DNA from: Trichostrongylus colubriformis | Taxonomy: Eukaryota > Nematoda > Chromadorea > Rhabditida > Trichostrongylidae | Direction of reading: 5' to 3' | DNA length: 64,000 nucleotides | Assembly: GCA_963978905.1 (NCBI GenBank) | Contig: OZ022257.1 | Span: forward strand, 13,838,664-13,902,663 | Part shown: piece by piece, positions 45,761-58,492 of the stretch | How positions within the stretch are numbered: the stretch's first letter is position 1 | How the letters are laid out: each line of letters opens with the position of its first letter | Program-made: the position numbers and the translations under genes | Notes under the pieces: generated by a model | Told to the model about the DNA's origin: nothing | Seen by the model: only the letters and a program-made list of their open reading frames with translations | The model's database searches: none

Positions 45761-46598
45761 TTTTAAATGGAGCAAACATAGCAACGTATCGACACAATGG
45801 AGACTTGGGAGCAGAGCACTCCCAAGTCCGATACGACCCCCCCCTCCCCTCAACGACGATCGAATACGACCCCCAACAGTTGCAATGTGTTTTGTTGTTG
45901 TATATTATTTCCTGAGGCAATAAAATAATTTTTTACATTTTGTCAAACGGATTTGCGATGAAATAGTACTCTTCGCTTTTCATCTGCCAATTGGGAATTT
46001 AGATTTCAGTGCTTATCGCTGACCTTTGAATGCACGACCCCTCATAATCCTATCGGTCAAATACGACCCCCCCCCTGTCAAGGAATCCTTGACTCTCAGT
46101 GTAACCTGCATGGGAGTGGTTTGTATTGGTTATGGGCGAAAACAGAGATGTTACGAGAAGCTGAAAAGTGCGACTTTAATTTTAAATGGAGCAAACATAG
46201 CAACGTATCGACACAATGGAGACTTGGGAGCAGAGCACTCCCAAGTCCGATACGACCCCCCCCCCCCCTCCCCTCAACGACGATCGAATACGACCCCCAA
46301 CGGTTGCAATGTGTTTTGTTGTTGTATATTATTTCCTGAGGCAATAAAATAATTTTTTACATTTTGTCAAACGGATTTGCGATGAAATAGTACTCTTCGC
46401 TTTTCATCTGCCAATTGGGAATTTAGATTTCAGTGCTTATCGCTGACCTTTGAATGCACGACCCCTCATAATCCTATCGGTCAAATACGACCCCCCCCCT
46501 GTCAAGGAATCCTTAACTCTCAGTGTAACCTGCATGGGAGTGGTTTGTATTGGTTATGGGCGAAAACAGAGATGTTACGAGAAGCTGAAAAGTGCGAC
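45761..46598 (+). repeat. tandem duplication of a 420-bp unit
   Basis: 45761-46174 and 46180-46598 are almost identical over the whole unit, differing mainly in the length of C runs and a few bases. Each unit contains one family E repeat. The high identity means a recent duplication. Confidence 0.88.
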
Positions 46599-47017
46599 GA
46601 TGTTATGTGACGAACAGCAGTATGTGAACTGCTTCGCGTGCGCGTCACTGTAAAGGAAACCCCCCGCCCCCCTTTGCCCTTGTTGTTATGTGCTTTTTTT
46701 CAGTGATCGGCTCGAGGTTATACCACTGCGCTGCACGCGAACGCGGTCACTTGCTGTCGCGATCCCAAAGGGATGCTATCGCTCAGCAAAAAAACGCCTT
46801 CATCTTCCTCACATTCTCATTTCGTTCAAATAAAGAGAGAAAAATAAAAAGAAATCGAAAACTGCATTAACAAATGAACCCAACTAAGATGAGGTGGGGG
46901 TTTTTTATAAGCATTTTTGCAAATATATCCCACTGGTATTCGCCAGAATATTTCGAGATTTTATTAAATCGGTCAATCATATGGGGAACTTTGAACGAGC
47001 ATCAGTAATGCCCCCTC

Positions 47018-47279
47018 CATACTCTGCAGTGGGGGTGTGTACCTTTACGTCAGGATTCCGCACTGCAGTATGTCGCGAGCGAAGCAATGCGGACGAGCTA
47101 AAGGTGCCATACTGTTAGGTCCCGAAGCGCTTAGAAGTCAACTGCGTATCGCACCCTTAGCATTACGTTGTAATCGTTTTAAGACCCAACTACCGCGACG
47201 CGCATAGCTCGCACACACTGCGTCGCACGCCGCTCGTCGTCGTGCGAAATCCTGACGTAAGGGTACGCACCCATGCAGT
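47018..47279. repeat. family D foldback, copy 3
   Basis: GGGTGTGTACCTTTACGTCA at the left mirrors TGACGTAAGGGTACGCACCC at the right. The centre has an inner pair around GTCCCGAAGCGC and TCGTTTTAAGACC. Confidence 0.62.
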
Positions 47280-47385
47280 GGTAACGGAGGCAGCGCGTGG
47301 CAGCGTTCACATGCAGCGAGGCAGAGTGGCACGAGCGAAGCCATGCCTTGCCGCCGGCACCGCAGAGTATAAAAGCAGCCTAAGA
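47280..47385. repeat. family C foldback, copy 4 (partial)
   Basis: Only the right half is clear (CATGCCTTGCCGCCGGCACC...AGCCTAAGA). It is fused to the family D repeat on its left. Confidence 0.5.
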
Positions 47386-48686
47386 TATTCTTTCAAATAT
47401 ACGGTTATATTCAGATAAGTACGTAGAATTATAATTAATGAGGGTGCACGATTTCACCTGATTTTGATTTTTGATTTTCTCGATTTTGTGGCACTTTGAA
47501 TTTCTTATACTTTCCATTTCCTCTCTTCAAAATGATATAAGCATTTAGCAAAGGTCATCACTACGGCAGAGGCCCTGTACACCACCATCAGTTCAAGCGA
47601 TCGGATCCTTTCAGGATGGAGTCATCGCTAAAACTGAATGGCACAATATTTGCCCAATAAAGAAAAAAGAATCATGTAAAGACAGAGGGAAGGGACAAGG
47701 AGGGGAAGCTTATTCGGAATTACTATTCCTTGTAAACAAATACTTGTGCCCAGAAGATTATGTGCAGCGAAACTCGCGTCGAAAAACGCGCCATTGGGAG
47801 CTGTGCGATCCTAACGCGCTTCATCTCGAGCTGAACACTTCAGAGGCCGAGTTGTCTGCTGGCGGTGGGCAGAGAAGGTGTAGTTGATTTTATTGATGTT
47901 CACCAAGTGAAACAACAGAAAGGAATAAACAAGTGGAACAATGAAGAGTGAAAAAGCGAAGAACTACAAAAGAGATGCGTTTTTGATAGAAAATATCAAT
48001 TGGTACCAATGAATAACGACTTGGCAAGGTGTCGTGTGTGCAGTAGCCGAATACAAGCGAGTACGGTAGGCCAAATTGTCCCCTCTTGGTGTCTTTAAAC
48101 ATCAGGTGACACAATACGCACGTGCTGTGCCTCATCGTACGTTTTCCTATACAGATATATGATATCAGGCAATTCGAAACGATTAATCAACGATGAGTGT
48201 CCGACTCTTTTATCGCCTTATGTAGAAAAAGATTTGAGGGAGAAACTTCGGTCTAATAAAACGCTTAATCGTCATAACCCTGGATACAATATTCTGAAAA
48301 GCTTGTAGGACGTTCCGGGGGAAAGAAGTATGTTGTCGATTGCTGACGATGAAAGTGGAGATGGTAGGCGACAAAGAAATGGCTTGATCAAAACCAGATA
48401 AATTGAACTCCCATGCCTCTTGTTAACTCCCGTGGTGGTGATCTTCCAGTGCACCCATATCAGATTTCGTAACCATCAAAGCCTATTGGATCTGTGATGT
48501 GTGGCGGTCATACGCAGCACGGAGAGTCTGCCATCATGCGTAGGAACTTCTTACGCCTTAGGTTGCACTTTTGACGCGCCCCAGCCCATCTTGTTCATTT
48601 TCTGAAGGGAACATTTTCTTTTCCAAACATAGGAACCTCCTTCGTGTTGCCTCCAATGTACTTATCACTGATAACTTTCATGGCAG

Positions 48687-49467
48687 GTGATCACACATGA
48701 CTTACTCGCATCTGACACTGGTTTATATGCGAAACCTACTGATTATAAAGAATTTGGTTGCGATCCAACGATGAAAGATAGAAAGAAAAAGGACGCCATC
48801 TTGGTGCTTCACTTAAAAATTCGGCCAAAGTTTTGCCTGATAAATGTTGTAAAATGGGCAAGTCGTGTTATAGCTTCGGAGAAGAACTCGTAACCAATAG
48901 TTCACTCCTTTATCCTCTCCCATTTTCCCTCTGCAGTACTTATGCCTGACGTACCTGCACCTGCAATATCTTTGGAACAAATTTTGACTTCGTAAAACCT
49001 AATGGCGCGACGATGGTAAACATGTGAGTCACTGCGTGGTGTGCCGCGATCATATCTATTTACTATCAGTGCAATGATGAGAAAATAGATATCATTCCAA
49101 TAAAAACATGTCGCAGGTACGACAGCACGTAGGGCGGTCTTCCGTCAAAAGGGAGTAAAGCAAAAAGTGTACGGCGTTACAGAAACCGTTCGGCTTCCCA
49201 GACACCACCACGCATTCGGCATACTTTCAACGTTTTGAATTCGTTTGAATGCATATCGGAGCCATATGAAGAAGGCATACGGGGTTAGATGATGTTCAAG
49301 TCGGCATTTTCGTCCTCCAGTACTATTTTATTACGAGAGATGAAAGAATAGCTGAATTTGAGTGGGTACCGATCTCTGAACTTACGCGTTATCTCCGCCT
49401 TTACACTCCGCTTAATGATAACATAAAAACAACTAAATGTTGGAGAAAAGAAGGCTTCTTCTCATAA
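48687..49467 (+). pseudogene. coding-like segments, possibly a broken gene
   Basis: Three protein-like stretches follow each other on the plus strand. The first is 48687-48893 (after a CATGGCAG acceptor): VITHDLLASDTGLYAKPTDY to a stop. The second is about 49160-49285: RRYRNRSASQTPPRIRHTFN to ISEPYEEGIRG. The third is 49285-49467 in another frame: LDDVQVGIFVLQYYFITRDE, RIAEFEWVPISEL to a stop. The last two overlap at a GGGG run, as if one base were lost or gained. IAEFEWVPISEL resembles the C-terminal part of some Nudix hydrolases, but no Nudix box was seen. Confidence 0.3.
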
Positions 49468-49473
49468 GCTATT

Positions 49474-49736
49474 AAAGGAACCGGAAGGGGTCCAAAACAA
49501 GAGGAAGATGCAAAGACATGAGCATTTTGTGACGAACACTGAAGGTTAGAAGCGATAATCGGTGAAAAAACCCGGATTCAAAAGCGCGACGCTGCGGTGC
49601 GTATTCGCATCAATACACTGACTTTCCGAGTTGCCCGCTGTAGGAGACTGGCAGCGAGCCAACGTTAGTTGTAGCACCTTTCTCCCAGCGCAGTGGAGTG
49701 GCCATTCCCAGCTACATGAGCATTTATGTAAGTACA
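49474..49736 (+). repeat. family M repeat, copy 2
   Basis: Same 265-bp unit as at 7224, same orientation. It starts directly after the coding-like segment that ends at 49467. Confidence 0.75.
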
Positions 49737-49739
49737 TCT

Positions 49740-51200
49740 AGAAACAATACAGGGAAGAACAAAAGAAAAAGTAAAAGGAAAAAAATTTATAATAGAAACA
49801 TCTCTTTTTGGCACCATGCCAAGGCGTCGATTTGGCGAGTTTGTGCAATGGCGGCCACTTAAACTCGTCCGAACTACGTCTTTTCTACCGTAGGCCAAAC
49901 CTACCCCCTTCCGATGTCTTTAAATTGAAGGGAGGAGGAGGTCACGTCAGACCCATTCACGCACCCTAAGAACAACCTGTCCCCTTGCCATATCTCGGTT
50001 CAATTTCCAGGTTTCTGCGTGCGAAGCGGTTGGTACGTTTAGAGTAGCTTGTTGTGATATTTTCTTTTCTTTTACAGTTCAAATGTATTCCCAAGTTCGT
50101 AGTTCTATTTATTTTTTAGCAACTGTATTTGTGCAGGTGCTGGAGCTGGTTCGTCTAAGCCGTTCGCTTCCCAGGGGACTGATCAGTTGACTTAAGAATT
50201 TAACAGAATGAAGAGAGGTCTGACTGGACTTTTTTACCCATTCTCATATATTATATAAACAAAATACCCATTCAAATATCTCTACGATTTGAACAAAAAC
50301 TCCAAGACATTGCGCATCTGAAAGAAAAACTGTTCAGCCGTAATCGCTCCATCTTTGAGATAAAAAATAAATTGAGATAACTGACTAATGATTAAAACTA
50401 AGAAGGCAGACAGTAGTAGTACGTGATTACGCCGCTAGTCGAGTCGTTATAAATAATCAAAATGCGACGAAAATACGAGATGCTCATTATCGTTCCCATG
50501 ATTTTTAAACTAAACAAAAATATTTATTGAGTAGCTTCCACATAAACTCATCTGGATTAAAATAAAAAAAATTAGTTTCAGACGACAAAAACAAAAATAA
50601 TTTGATGAAACAGCAAGAAATGTACCAAGAAGTTTCATATTGAGAACATCAATTTCCAGATAATTTTTAAACTTCTTTAATAAAATATCTGGACCCGAAA
50701 TTGTTGTTCGCAAGTCTGAAAACAGATTAGTCCACCACTGCAGTCGATTGTTTTCGCTGATACGACGCCCCTATGCGTTGTCTGGAAATTTGCGAAACGA
50801 TTGACGACAAGGCGGCGAGAGATGGCAGAAAATTGCAGAGGGCAAAAAAAAAGTGAGTGAAATTCCATTACGCGACACATTCCATCCCCAGGGAAATCGT
50901 GTGTGAGAAAATGCTGTTCCACATCGATCGCACCCACCTTAAATCGCATTTTCAAATGCAAGTTTTCCCATTGCTAGACGTTTTTTGTCGCCCGCGATAG
51001 TCATCATGTGCCACTGCTGCCTGTTCTGCAGTGGTGCACTTACAATGGCTCACAGTCGCGACAATCACTACTACTGCCTCGCTGCATTCGGCAAAAAATA
51101 ATTGGAGAAATCACTGACAATAAGAATAGTGATTGTTACTTTTTTTATTCTCTATCAATTTTTGGCACGTGAAAAACCATTGAAAGGTTATGTTTTTTTT
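49740..51200. other. A+T-rich stretch, no gene assigned
   Basis: A minus-strand open segment at about 50510-50712 follows a TTTTCAG acceptor (ISGPDILLKKFKNYLEIDVL) but it is A+T-driven and ends in a hydrophobic A+T-rich tail; not accepted as an exon. Confidence 0.35.
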
Positions 51201-51201
51201 A

Positions 51202-52226
51202 TTGGGTCATTCCATAAGTTTTTTTTCAAGCCTGAATTTTCCCTATGAAATTATAATTTTTGCAACATTTTATATATCATTTGAAAGAGTTTCTCCCGCT
51301 CTACAAAATAACATGTTCAGTTTCTAAGTTTGTTAGAAAGGGGCCGACATTTAGGCTGGCGAAGAGGTTGGTCCAGCCGACAAAAATTGGCCAAACCGGC
51401 AATCAATTGAAACTCTATATTTCACTTTAGGAAAATCAACCATTCGTGTGTCGCGTACCTGGTACTGACCTCTTCTACAATTTCCAATATTTAGTAGATC
51501 AAGAAGTCGTGTCGTCCTTTTTCTAAGACCTTTTTTTCGAAGGCACCCACACTTATTCAAAATGAAATTTCTTCTTTCAAACTTCTTGCTAAGAGTTGTT
51601 TTATAAACCACTTCAAGGAGCTTTTTCTGCTATATCGAAAATATTTTTCTAGTTTGTTTTGGCTGCGATTCAGATTGAGTTTTAGTACCATGTGATAGGG
51701 GCCCAGTTGACATTTTTCACAACTTATTTTTTCCATGAGAAAGTTAAGGAATCCGGTCAGTGGTATTTCTCTGTTCCTACACACCACCTGTTCTCAACAT
51801 TTCACCACTCTTTCAACTGATTGGTTGAGAAAATTTTCTTGCCTTGGTTCGAAGAAATAGTCTAAAATCACCGAGTTGTGGCGGAAAAACTAAATGTGGA
51901 AAAAGAGCGTCGGGACTTTTTAAGCAACCGACTGGTGAAGCCTGCAGAAGAGGTCGGGGCCAAAAACGGGACACATGATTGGTTAGTTTTCCTCGAGTAA
52001 AATATAGTGTTTTAATTGATTGCCGGTTTGACCAATTTTTGACTGCTGGACCTACCTCTTCGCCAGCCTAAATGTCGGCGCTGTTCTACCATACTCAAAA
52101 ACGGGTATTTTCGTAGTGCAGAAAAATTTCTTTCGAATGATATATGACATGCTGTAAAAAGCTGTGATTTTATTTCGAAAGTTTTTGCTTGAAAAAAAAA
52201 ACGACACTACTTATGGAATGACCCAA
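51202..52226. mobile_element. TA-flanked element with long terminal inverted repeats
   Basis: TTGGGTCATTCCATAAGT at the left end is mirrored by its complement at the right end, with TA on both flanks. Similarity between the ends continues inward for about 230 bases, including a shared CCGACATTTAGGCTGGCGAA stretch. The unmatched centre (about 51450-51800) holds two broken open frames on the minus strand that I do not recognise. Superfamily is probably Tc1/mariner-like by TIR and TA. Confidence 0.75.
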
Positions 52227-52783
52227 TACTTCTTCTCAGTTGGAAAAAGATAGCCAGAAGCTTGCGACCGATAATTTCCCCTGATGAGTTCTTAGAGATA
52301 AGTAGCAGTTAAGTTGAAACGACTCCTCAAACAACTCAAGAATCTTCTGGATGTTTACCTTGAGTGCGCTGATTTCTAAATGTATCTGTGTTTACGATCT
52401 GGAAGGGCACGGACACGGTCCTACGAAGCCTTTTGAGCCCGAAAGAGGTTTCCACCACACCCTAACCGACCCAATGTAGCTGCACGGCCTTCCTTTGTGT
52501 TTATGCACCGTATAGTAGGCAGGTTTGTTGTACGCATTTCTTCGCATTGTGGAGGGAATAGACAAAATCAATGGAAAATGGCAAAACCACACGTGGTCTG
52601 CCTTCCCAAGCGACCATCCCCATTCCCCCACTCATTTGATCAAAACAGCTTGAAAAATCCAGGTCGCCAAGAGGAATCGAGCTATTGTTCCACCGATGAG
52701 TGTCAATCGCCATAGCCACTGCAACACTCTGCACTTGACATCGAGTTATGTGCAGATCAGTGAACCGTGAAGCAAAAATTCAG

Positions 52784-52934
52784 TCCTGCACAAGGTTCAC
52801 AGCGTCACATTTTCGTTCTGCTTTTTACGATTGCTTTTGGATACTTGGAGCTGCTCCAGCAGAACAATTCCCTCTGGAGACCCTCAAGAGATCCAGCAAA
52901 TTCTTTTGCACCAGTCGGCATCGAAACTCAGACC
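52784..52934 (+). CDS. candidate exon with hydrophobic segment
   Basis: Acceptor AAAAATTCAG and donor GTAAGC bound a 50-codon frame with a hydrophobic stretch (HIFVLLFTIAFGYLELL) and then NNSLWRPSRDPANSFAPVGI. It could be a signal-anchor or membrane segment. Its end phase (0) does not match the exon at 53297, so a further exon would be needed if they belong together. Confidence 0.28.
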
Positions 52935-53296
52935 GTAAGCATGACAGGCGCGCAGCACAGCGTGCCTTTGAACTGTTCTGACTGCTTCAGCTATGGGAGT
53001 GGCCCCGATCATCGTCTACAAATAGGATTTAATGGGCGTTAATATAGCATGTTCCGATCGTTGTGCTCATCATTTCGTCCAATTTAGCGCATTTCTCCAC
53101 CTCTTACGCAGCGCTACTTGATATTCCATATTCAGCGCTTATTTATTTATCTGATATTTATTGAGTTGTTTAATAATATATTTACTGTAGGAGAATAAAT
53201 CAATGAAAAGATTTCATGCTTAACTCATTTGACGTGGAATTTGGTTCTCATTTCTGGGATCAGAGCCACATTTCGTTTCACCTCATTGTCACACAG

Positions 53297-53431
53297 CTTG
53301 GAATTTCTCTTTTCATTTCAAACGAGCGACAAAGTCATCGCTCATGCCTCAGCAGCAGCTATACTCAAAGGTGCACGGGCTGGAGGAGAGCGTCGAAGCG
53401 CAGGGGTCGCGCGTCAGTTCAGTCCTACACG
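53297..53431 (+). CDS. candidate exon, unrecognised product
   Basis: Acceptor TTGTCACACAG and a strong GTAAGT donor bound a 44-codon frame, WNFSFHFKRATKSSLMPQQQ then LYSKVHGLEESVEAQGSRVS and SVLH. Alternatively the internal ATG at 53344 could start a protein MPQQQLYSKVHGLEESVEAQ. No domain recognised. Confidence 0.35.
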
Positions 53432-53564
53432 GTAAGTATCGAGACAATGATTAGAGGCGCGGCGCCTCGCAAATGCTCTTCAATGGTCTCGAATCGCGTG
53501 AAGATCTATTCCATGCCCCTCTAAACTCTCTTCTGATCCTAACCACAGAAGCCGAAGTCAGACT

Positions 53565-53700
53565 TGGCAATTTTGCGATTCTGCGGTTCTCGAATAAAGG
53601 TATCGCGACTTCGCGCGCGAAGACGCAGCAAGAAGACGTAAAGTACGGTGCATGTGCGCAATTACACAAATCTTGAAAATCTGACGTGAAATACAGCGTA
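53565..53700. repeat. family G repeat, copy 4
   Basis: GTCAGACTTGGCAATTTTGC and TTCTGCGGTTCTCG match the left arm; the right arm is weak. It is followed by A/T-rich imperfect repeats of a TGTGCAATTACA type to about 53840. Confidence 0.5.
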
Positions 53701-54253
53701 CTGCGTGAAATTTCGCGTAAAACGCAATACAATTAGTGCGATAACACAGTTTCTGGAAATTTGTAATATACGGTGCAATGTGTGCAATTACATAAATTTT
53801 GTAAATTTGGCGTAAAATATAGTACAATGTGTGCATTTATTTTACGCTTTTGATGCTCAACAAAAAAAAAATGTTTGCCCTTCAAAGATGGAGTTTTATT
53901 TCGGTAACGTTAACATATTGGGCCACGTTGTAATGTAATGTAGCAACACGCGAAATTCAGTAAGAAACTCGCGTTGAATGGTGGAGGCGAAATGGCATTG
54001 GCGTTCTAGTCGAAATGAATGGCTGTAGTGGCCGTCGGTTGTAGTCGTGACGCGGCGCTTTCAAAATAACACCGCTGATCGTATAGTCCACCCGCATAAT
54101 GAGCGGCTGGGCAGCATGTCAAAGATAAGAAAATGCCATGGTACGATTGCACACACGGACTCATGGAAAATCACTGACTAAGTTCAAAGACACCAGAGGG
54201 GGTAAATTCGCCATAGTGTGGAATATGATAGTAGATATGCTCAGCAATGTATT

Positions 54254-54600
54254 AGTAGAGAAAGAACGACATAAAACCGCGAAAAAACCGAGAAATATGA
54301 ACCCGGAAATCTCCCTATTCTCTCTCGTCCTCTGCGTCTCTAGCCGGAGTGGACCGAAGACAGGCTAGAGTCTGAACCAGCCGGTCGCGATCGTTGTCCC
54401 GCCCCTCCACAGCGACTCCCCCGGCCGCATAACCGCATAAGGCATACCGAGCTGCGGGGTCGTTATAAGACCCCAAGCCGCGTTTTTTCAGTGCGATTTT
54501 CGCAACATACCACGTCCTCTGAAGTAGAAGGTTCGTTTTCAGAGAGCATGTACTCCCAGATCTCAGTTTTCCCCTACCCCTCATGGTGCTTTTAACTGGG
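54254..54600 (+). repeat. family H repeat, copy 4
   Basis: TAGTAGAGAAAGAACGACAT through CCCCTACCCCTCATGGTGC, with the hairpin GGGGTCGTTATAAGACCCC at about 54456. Confidence 0.6.
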
Positions 54601-54767
54601 TTAGTTCAACCATTTGGATTTCTAGTTTCAGTTTATTTGATCATTGCCCTATTTGTTAAAATGTTCAGGAATTTCGTGCACGCAACAAATATGTTGAGAA
54701 GCTGACAAAGTCTGTTTACTAGTACTAGAGACATTATCGCTGCCGTATTTTTTGCAAAAAAAATATT

Positions 54768-54812
54768 TAATACATAATAATATGATAATAATAATAATAA
54801 TATAATAATAAT
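54768..54812 (+). repeat. ATA microsatellite
   Basis: TAATAATATGATAATAATAA and similar runs; no other feature. Confidence 0.8.
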
Positions 54813-54979
54813 TTGTATGAAGTTTACATACGTTGTGATATCGATCGAATTTTGTGAAATGAGAGGTACATCTAAATGGAATTGCCAGACTGACTCAATA
54901 AAGATACCCTGTTTTACCAGAAGTATCAGTCGGTGAATAATCGAGTGTAACTTTTTAACTTTCTGATATGTGCGCGTCC

Positions 54980-55760
54980 AGTGTCCGATGAGCAGTGTCG
55001 CTTTCGACAATCATAATACAAATGAATTGGCGATACCGAGTGGTACTGTGAGCAGTGATAACAGGAGATAATCAGTGATATCGAGTGATACTTTACAGCT
55101 ATTAGTGATACTCGGTGATAACTAGCATTACCCAATGATAATGCTTCATGAAACTTTATTGTACCTAGTGACACTTGGTCATCAGTGATGCAAAACAAAA
55201 CCTGTGATACTTGGGCCATAATCAATTAACTAGTGATACTTAATGGTAATTAGTGGTAATAATGATACCAAATGATAGTCATGATGTTCAAGATGGACGT
55301 CCAATGGCAACTTACCAAGTGATACTAAATTGTTCTTTGTGATAGTTAATGATAGTTAACAACATGTATTGAACGTCAGCGCTAAAGAATGACAATGAGT
55401 GATAACCACACAGCCAGTAATAGCAAGTGATTGACGATGATCATTCGCGATGTTTATTGGTAATGATGATAGTTTACGGTGAGGTACCTATTTCAAGCAA
55501 GGAGTAGTGATATAGTGATATCACGTTTATTGACAGTTTTTTCGCGCTTAACAGTATAAATGAATGCCCGAATTTGATGAATTCCAACAATCTCTTGGAA
55601 TCTAGACCCAACTTTTTAAGTGAATAGCACGAATCAAGAAACCGAGTAGTAGACAATGATAGTCGACGATGAGCAGCGATAATGAATGACAATTACGATT
55701 GCTAGTTATAGTAAATGATAATAGGTGCTGGCAATTAGTAGTATTTGTTGATAATTAGAA
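54980..55760. repeat. degenerate GTGATA-type repeat
   Basis: Loose repeats of AGTGATAAT/AGTGATACT run through this stretch, interrupted by unique sequence near 55550-55620. A smaller patch of the same kind is at 26765-26860. Confidence 0.65.
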
Positions 55761-56800
55761 GTTGAAGGCTGGGTAAGCCAATGCAAACGCAGACACATGG
55801 CAATCCATAACATCAAAGGAATTTTTAGCTACAAAAAACGCCTAAGGTAGAAATTAATAGATCGCGCTCTGGGCTCCCGTTCTCTAGCTTTGATGCTCTA
55901 AAAAAATCGAAGCATCGATTTGAGAGCATAGCTTATCACTGCTCTAGAATGAATAAGGTTTATCGTGAGAAAAAGAAGAGTATACCAGAGTCATCAGTTG
56001 AGTTGAATGAGCAGAAATTTCAAGAAAGGAAACTGTAACCCATCAGAAGCTCATGCATTCCATTCAGAAAAATTAAAAAGGTATTTATCGTCCCACTGAA
56101 GCATAAGAGAAAGGAACATTTAGTTTCTACTGAGTGAAATCGATAAGCTAATACCGGGAAATCACCAATGAGTCAGAAATGCTGAGAAGTAGAACTTAAT
56201 GCCTAAGCAAATCCCAAGAGAAAGCTAAAAGAACTGATTTCCAACTATAGGGGCTATTATAGAACCCCATATGTCACTGAAAGATGCGGCTAAGAGATAC
56301 GCTATTGCACAATGCTGATAATGGTGAACACTACTGTGGCATCAGACTGTGAATTCGCTGCAGCTGTGAGGGTAAACGCTGGTTCCCGTGAGTGAATGCG
56401 CTGCCGCCAGATGTGTACCGCCTCAACCACCACATTTCGCTTCGCCATTGACGTGATGAATCACAGCTAATGCACGGCTATGCGTGATAGAAAGTCAGAT
56501 AAAAGAAGTGGTTATAAACAACGGAATGATTCATGCACACGACGATCTGGCACCAATGTCTTTGTCTGATGGGCGATGCCGCCGCCTTCCGCCTGGAAAT
56601 GTTGTGTGACGGCTCAACAGTAGTCACTACACATAGTAGTAGGTTGGCGCCTGTTGGCTGATGTTTGCCCTCACAACAATCAGTGTTTAATAGCATTCCA
56701 TCACAGCTGCGGTATCTCATCCACACTGACACCACCGAGCGACTCATCACAACAACCAAAGCAAACTAACAATGTCCACACACACTTATGTAACTGGTCC
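55761..56800. other. unassigned intergenic sequence
   Basis: No repeat family of the window and no convincing exon seen. The downstream edge holds the possible poly(A) signal of the gene at 57.1-57.4 kb. Confidence 0.35.
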
Positions 56801-57123
56801 CCATTTAAATTTTATTTGGAAATGGTTTAAGGCGGAACACCACACCAGGTTTCTCAATCGAAATCAAGGATGATTAGGGAAATAACCCGAAAGTCTCAAA
56901 CGATGAAACTTGCAAAAAGGAATCCTAAAACGTTTCAGAGCACACCTGCGGGTGGACGAGTTATCCGCCAGTACCCAGAGGCTTTCACATCCCGAACATG
57001 CTTTGAATCGTAACAATTTTCTTTTGAACAATGCACCTTGCTGCTTCTGCACAATAGGGTCCAGTTTTTGACATCATATAAATTTTGAAAATTTTTTTGC
57101 ACCTTTTTGTGGTCTCTATATAT

Positions 57124-57362
57124 CTATTTGAAGGCTTCCACTTCGGATGGAATGAAAACTTCATACTGAAACGGGTATTGCGATTTCTGCACAAATTTAG
57201 AGTCTTCTAATTTGATGGAATGGAAAACTTCATATGAAAGGGGCTTGACGGAAAAGCCCACAGAAATTTGGGTCATTCTCTTACCTGTACATTTTCTGGC
57301 ATTTGCACTGCATCAATCCCCCTCAAAGTAACGTCCGAAAGGGTGGAACGTCCGCGAGGGTT
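57124..57362 (-). CDS. unrecognised gene, last two exons
   Basis: Exon 57362-57285 (acceptor CTTGCTATTAG, donor GTAAGA) encodes NPRGRSTLSDVTLRGIDAVQ MPENVQ. A 98-base intron and a TTTGTGCAG acceptor lead, phase 0 to phase 0, to exon 57186-57124, KSQYPFQYEVFIPSEVEAFK and stop. An AATAAA on the same strand at 56811-56816 could be the poly(A) signal. Upstream exons are probably within 57.4-58 kb but could not be fixed. No family recognised. Confidence 0.45.
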
Positions 57363-58492
57363 CTAATAGCAAGGAGGCCACGGTCATGTGGACTGGGACG
57401 AAAATAGGAAGTAAATCGATATTGGAGGTGGCAAAATTTGAACGGCGCCCTTTCCACCGACAGCCGTTCAAATGTTGTTCGGCGGGAATTCAAACGAACT
57501 GCTGTTCTTCCAGGTTTTTGATTTCTGTATTCGAACAAAGGAAACTTTTCGATTCTTTTCGTATTTCTGTACATGTATCTATTACAGCGGTTATGGGATT
57601 TCCATAGACGATTCCCCTCAGAATTTCAGCAGAAATTGAACAGCACTTTTGGAAAACGTACTTTTTGCTACTTTCACAAAAAGAATAACTAGTATCCTGG
57701 AAATCAGCAGGAGAAGCGAACCATTCACATAAGAACTCTTTTTCAGGAATTTTACTTATAATTCCGGAAATAGGATGGAAAGGCATTATTATAACGACGA
57801 TGGTCATTGAAATGGAAATGGAAGTGCGTTCTCATAATGATGTTAAAATGTGCACGCTCCCGCCTGTCCTGGCGCCAGATTTATTGGAGGGTTTCATAGA
57901 GAGCTCATTTCTCCTAGTTTTTCCGTTATTTCTCTACTCTGCACCAGTGTGGTTTTGCATTTCGACACGGAGGTGGTGCAGTGACAAGTGGCACCGTTCC
58001 CACTTGTATGGTCCGGAGATCAATCATGGATCGAGCCCGTCTAGACCAACCAAGCGGTTCATCGTTCCGGATCGAAAAATTATTATCAGACCAGTATAGA
58101 AAGATGAAAGAAGTGATGAGCCCCCATAGGCCAGATTGCACTCAAATGTTACAACAATTCTGAGGGTCCTCTGAAGCCTCACATCAATATCAGCATGTGG
58201 GAGAGGAATTCCCGCCAGTCAGCCTGGCAGAGATGATTGATGTTAAGATCGGACACATGAATTAATGGCTATGAACTATGAAAGTACCCCATAGATCACA
58301 ACATATGCCGCTTAACTTTTATCTGAAGTAAAAAATTAAAGAGTAGAGCAGATGGAATATAGTTGTGACTGAGTATAAGAAATTCGGCAAACGCGTGAGG
58401 ATTGAGAAACGATTCGCAAGGGGACTAAAAATACTCGTCTATCCTCTGACTGTCTGCATGCTAGCCTCTCCTTTCTGTCGGTTCTCTGTCTA

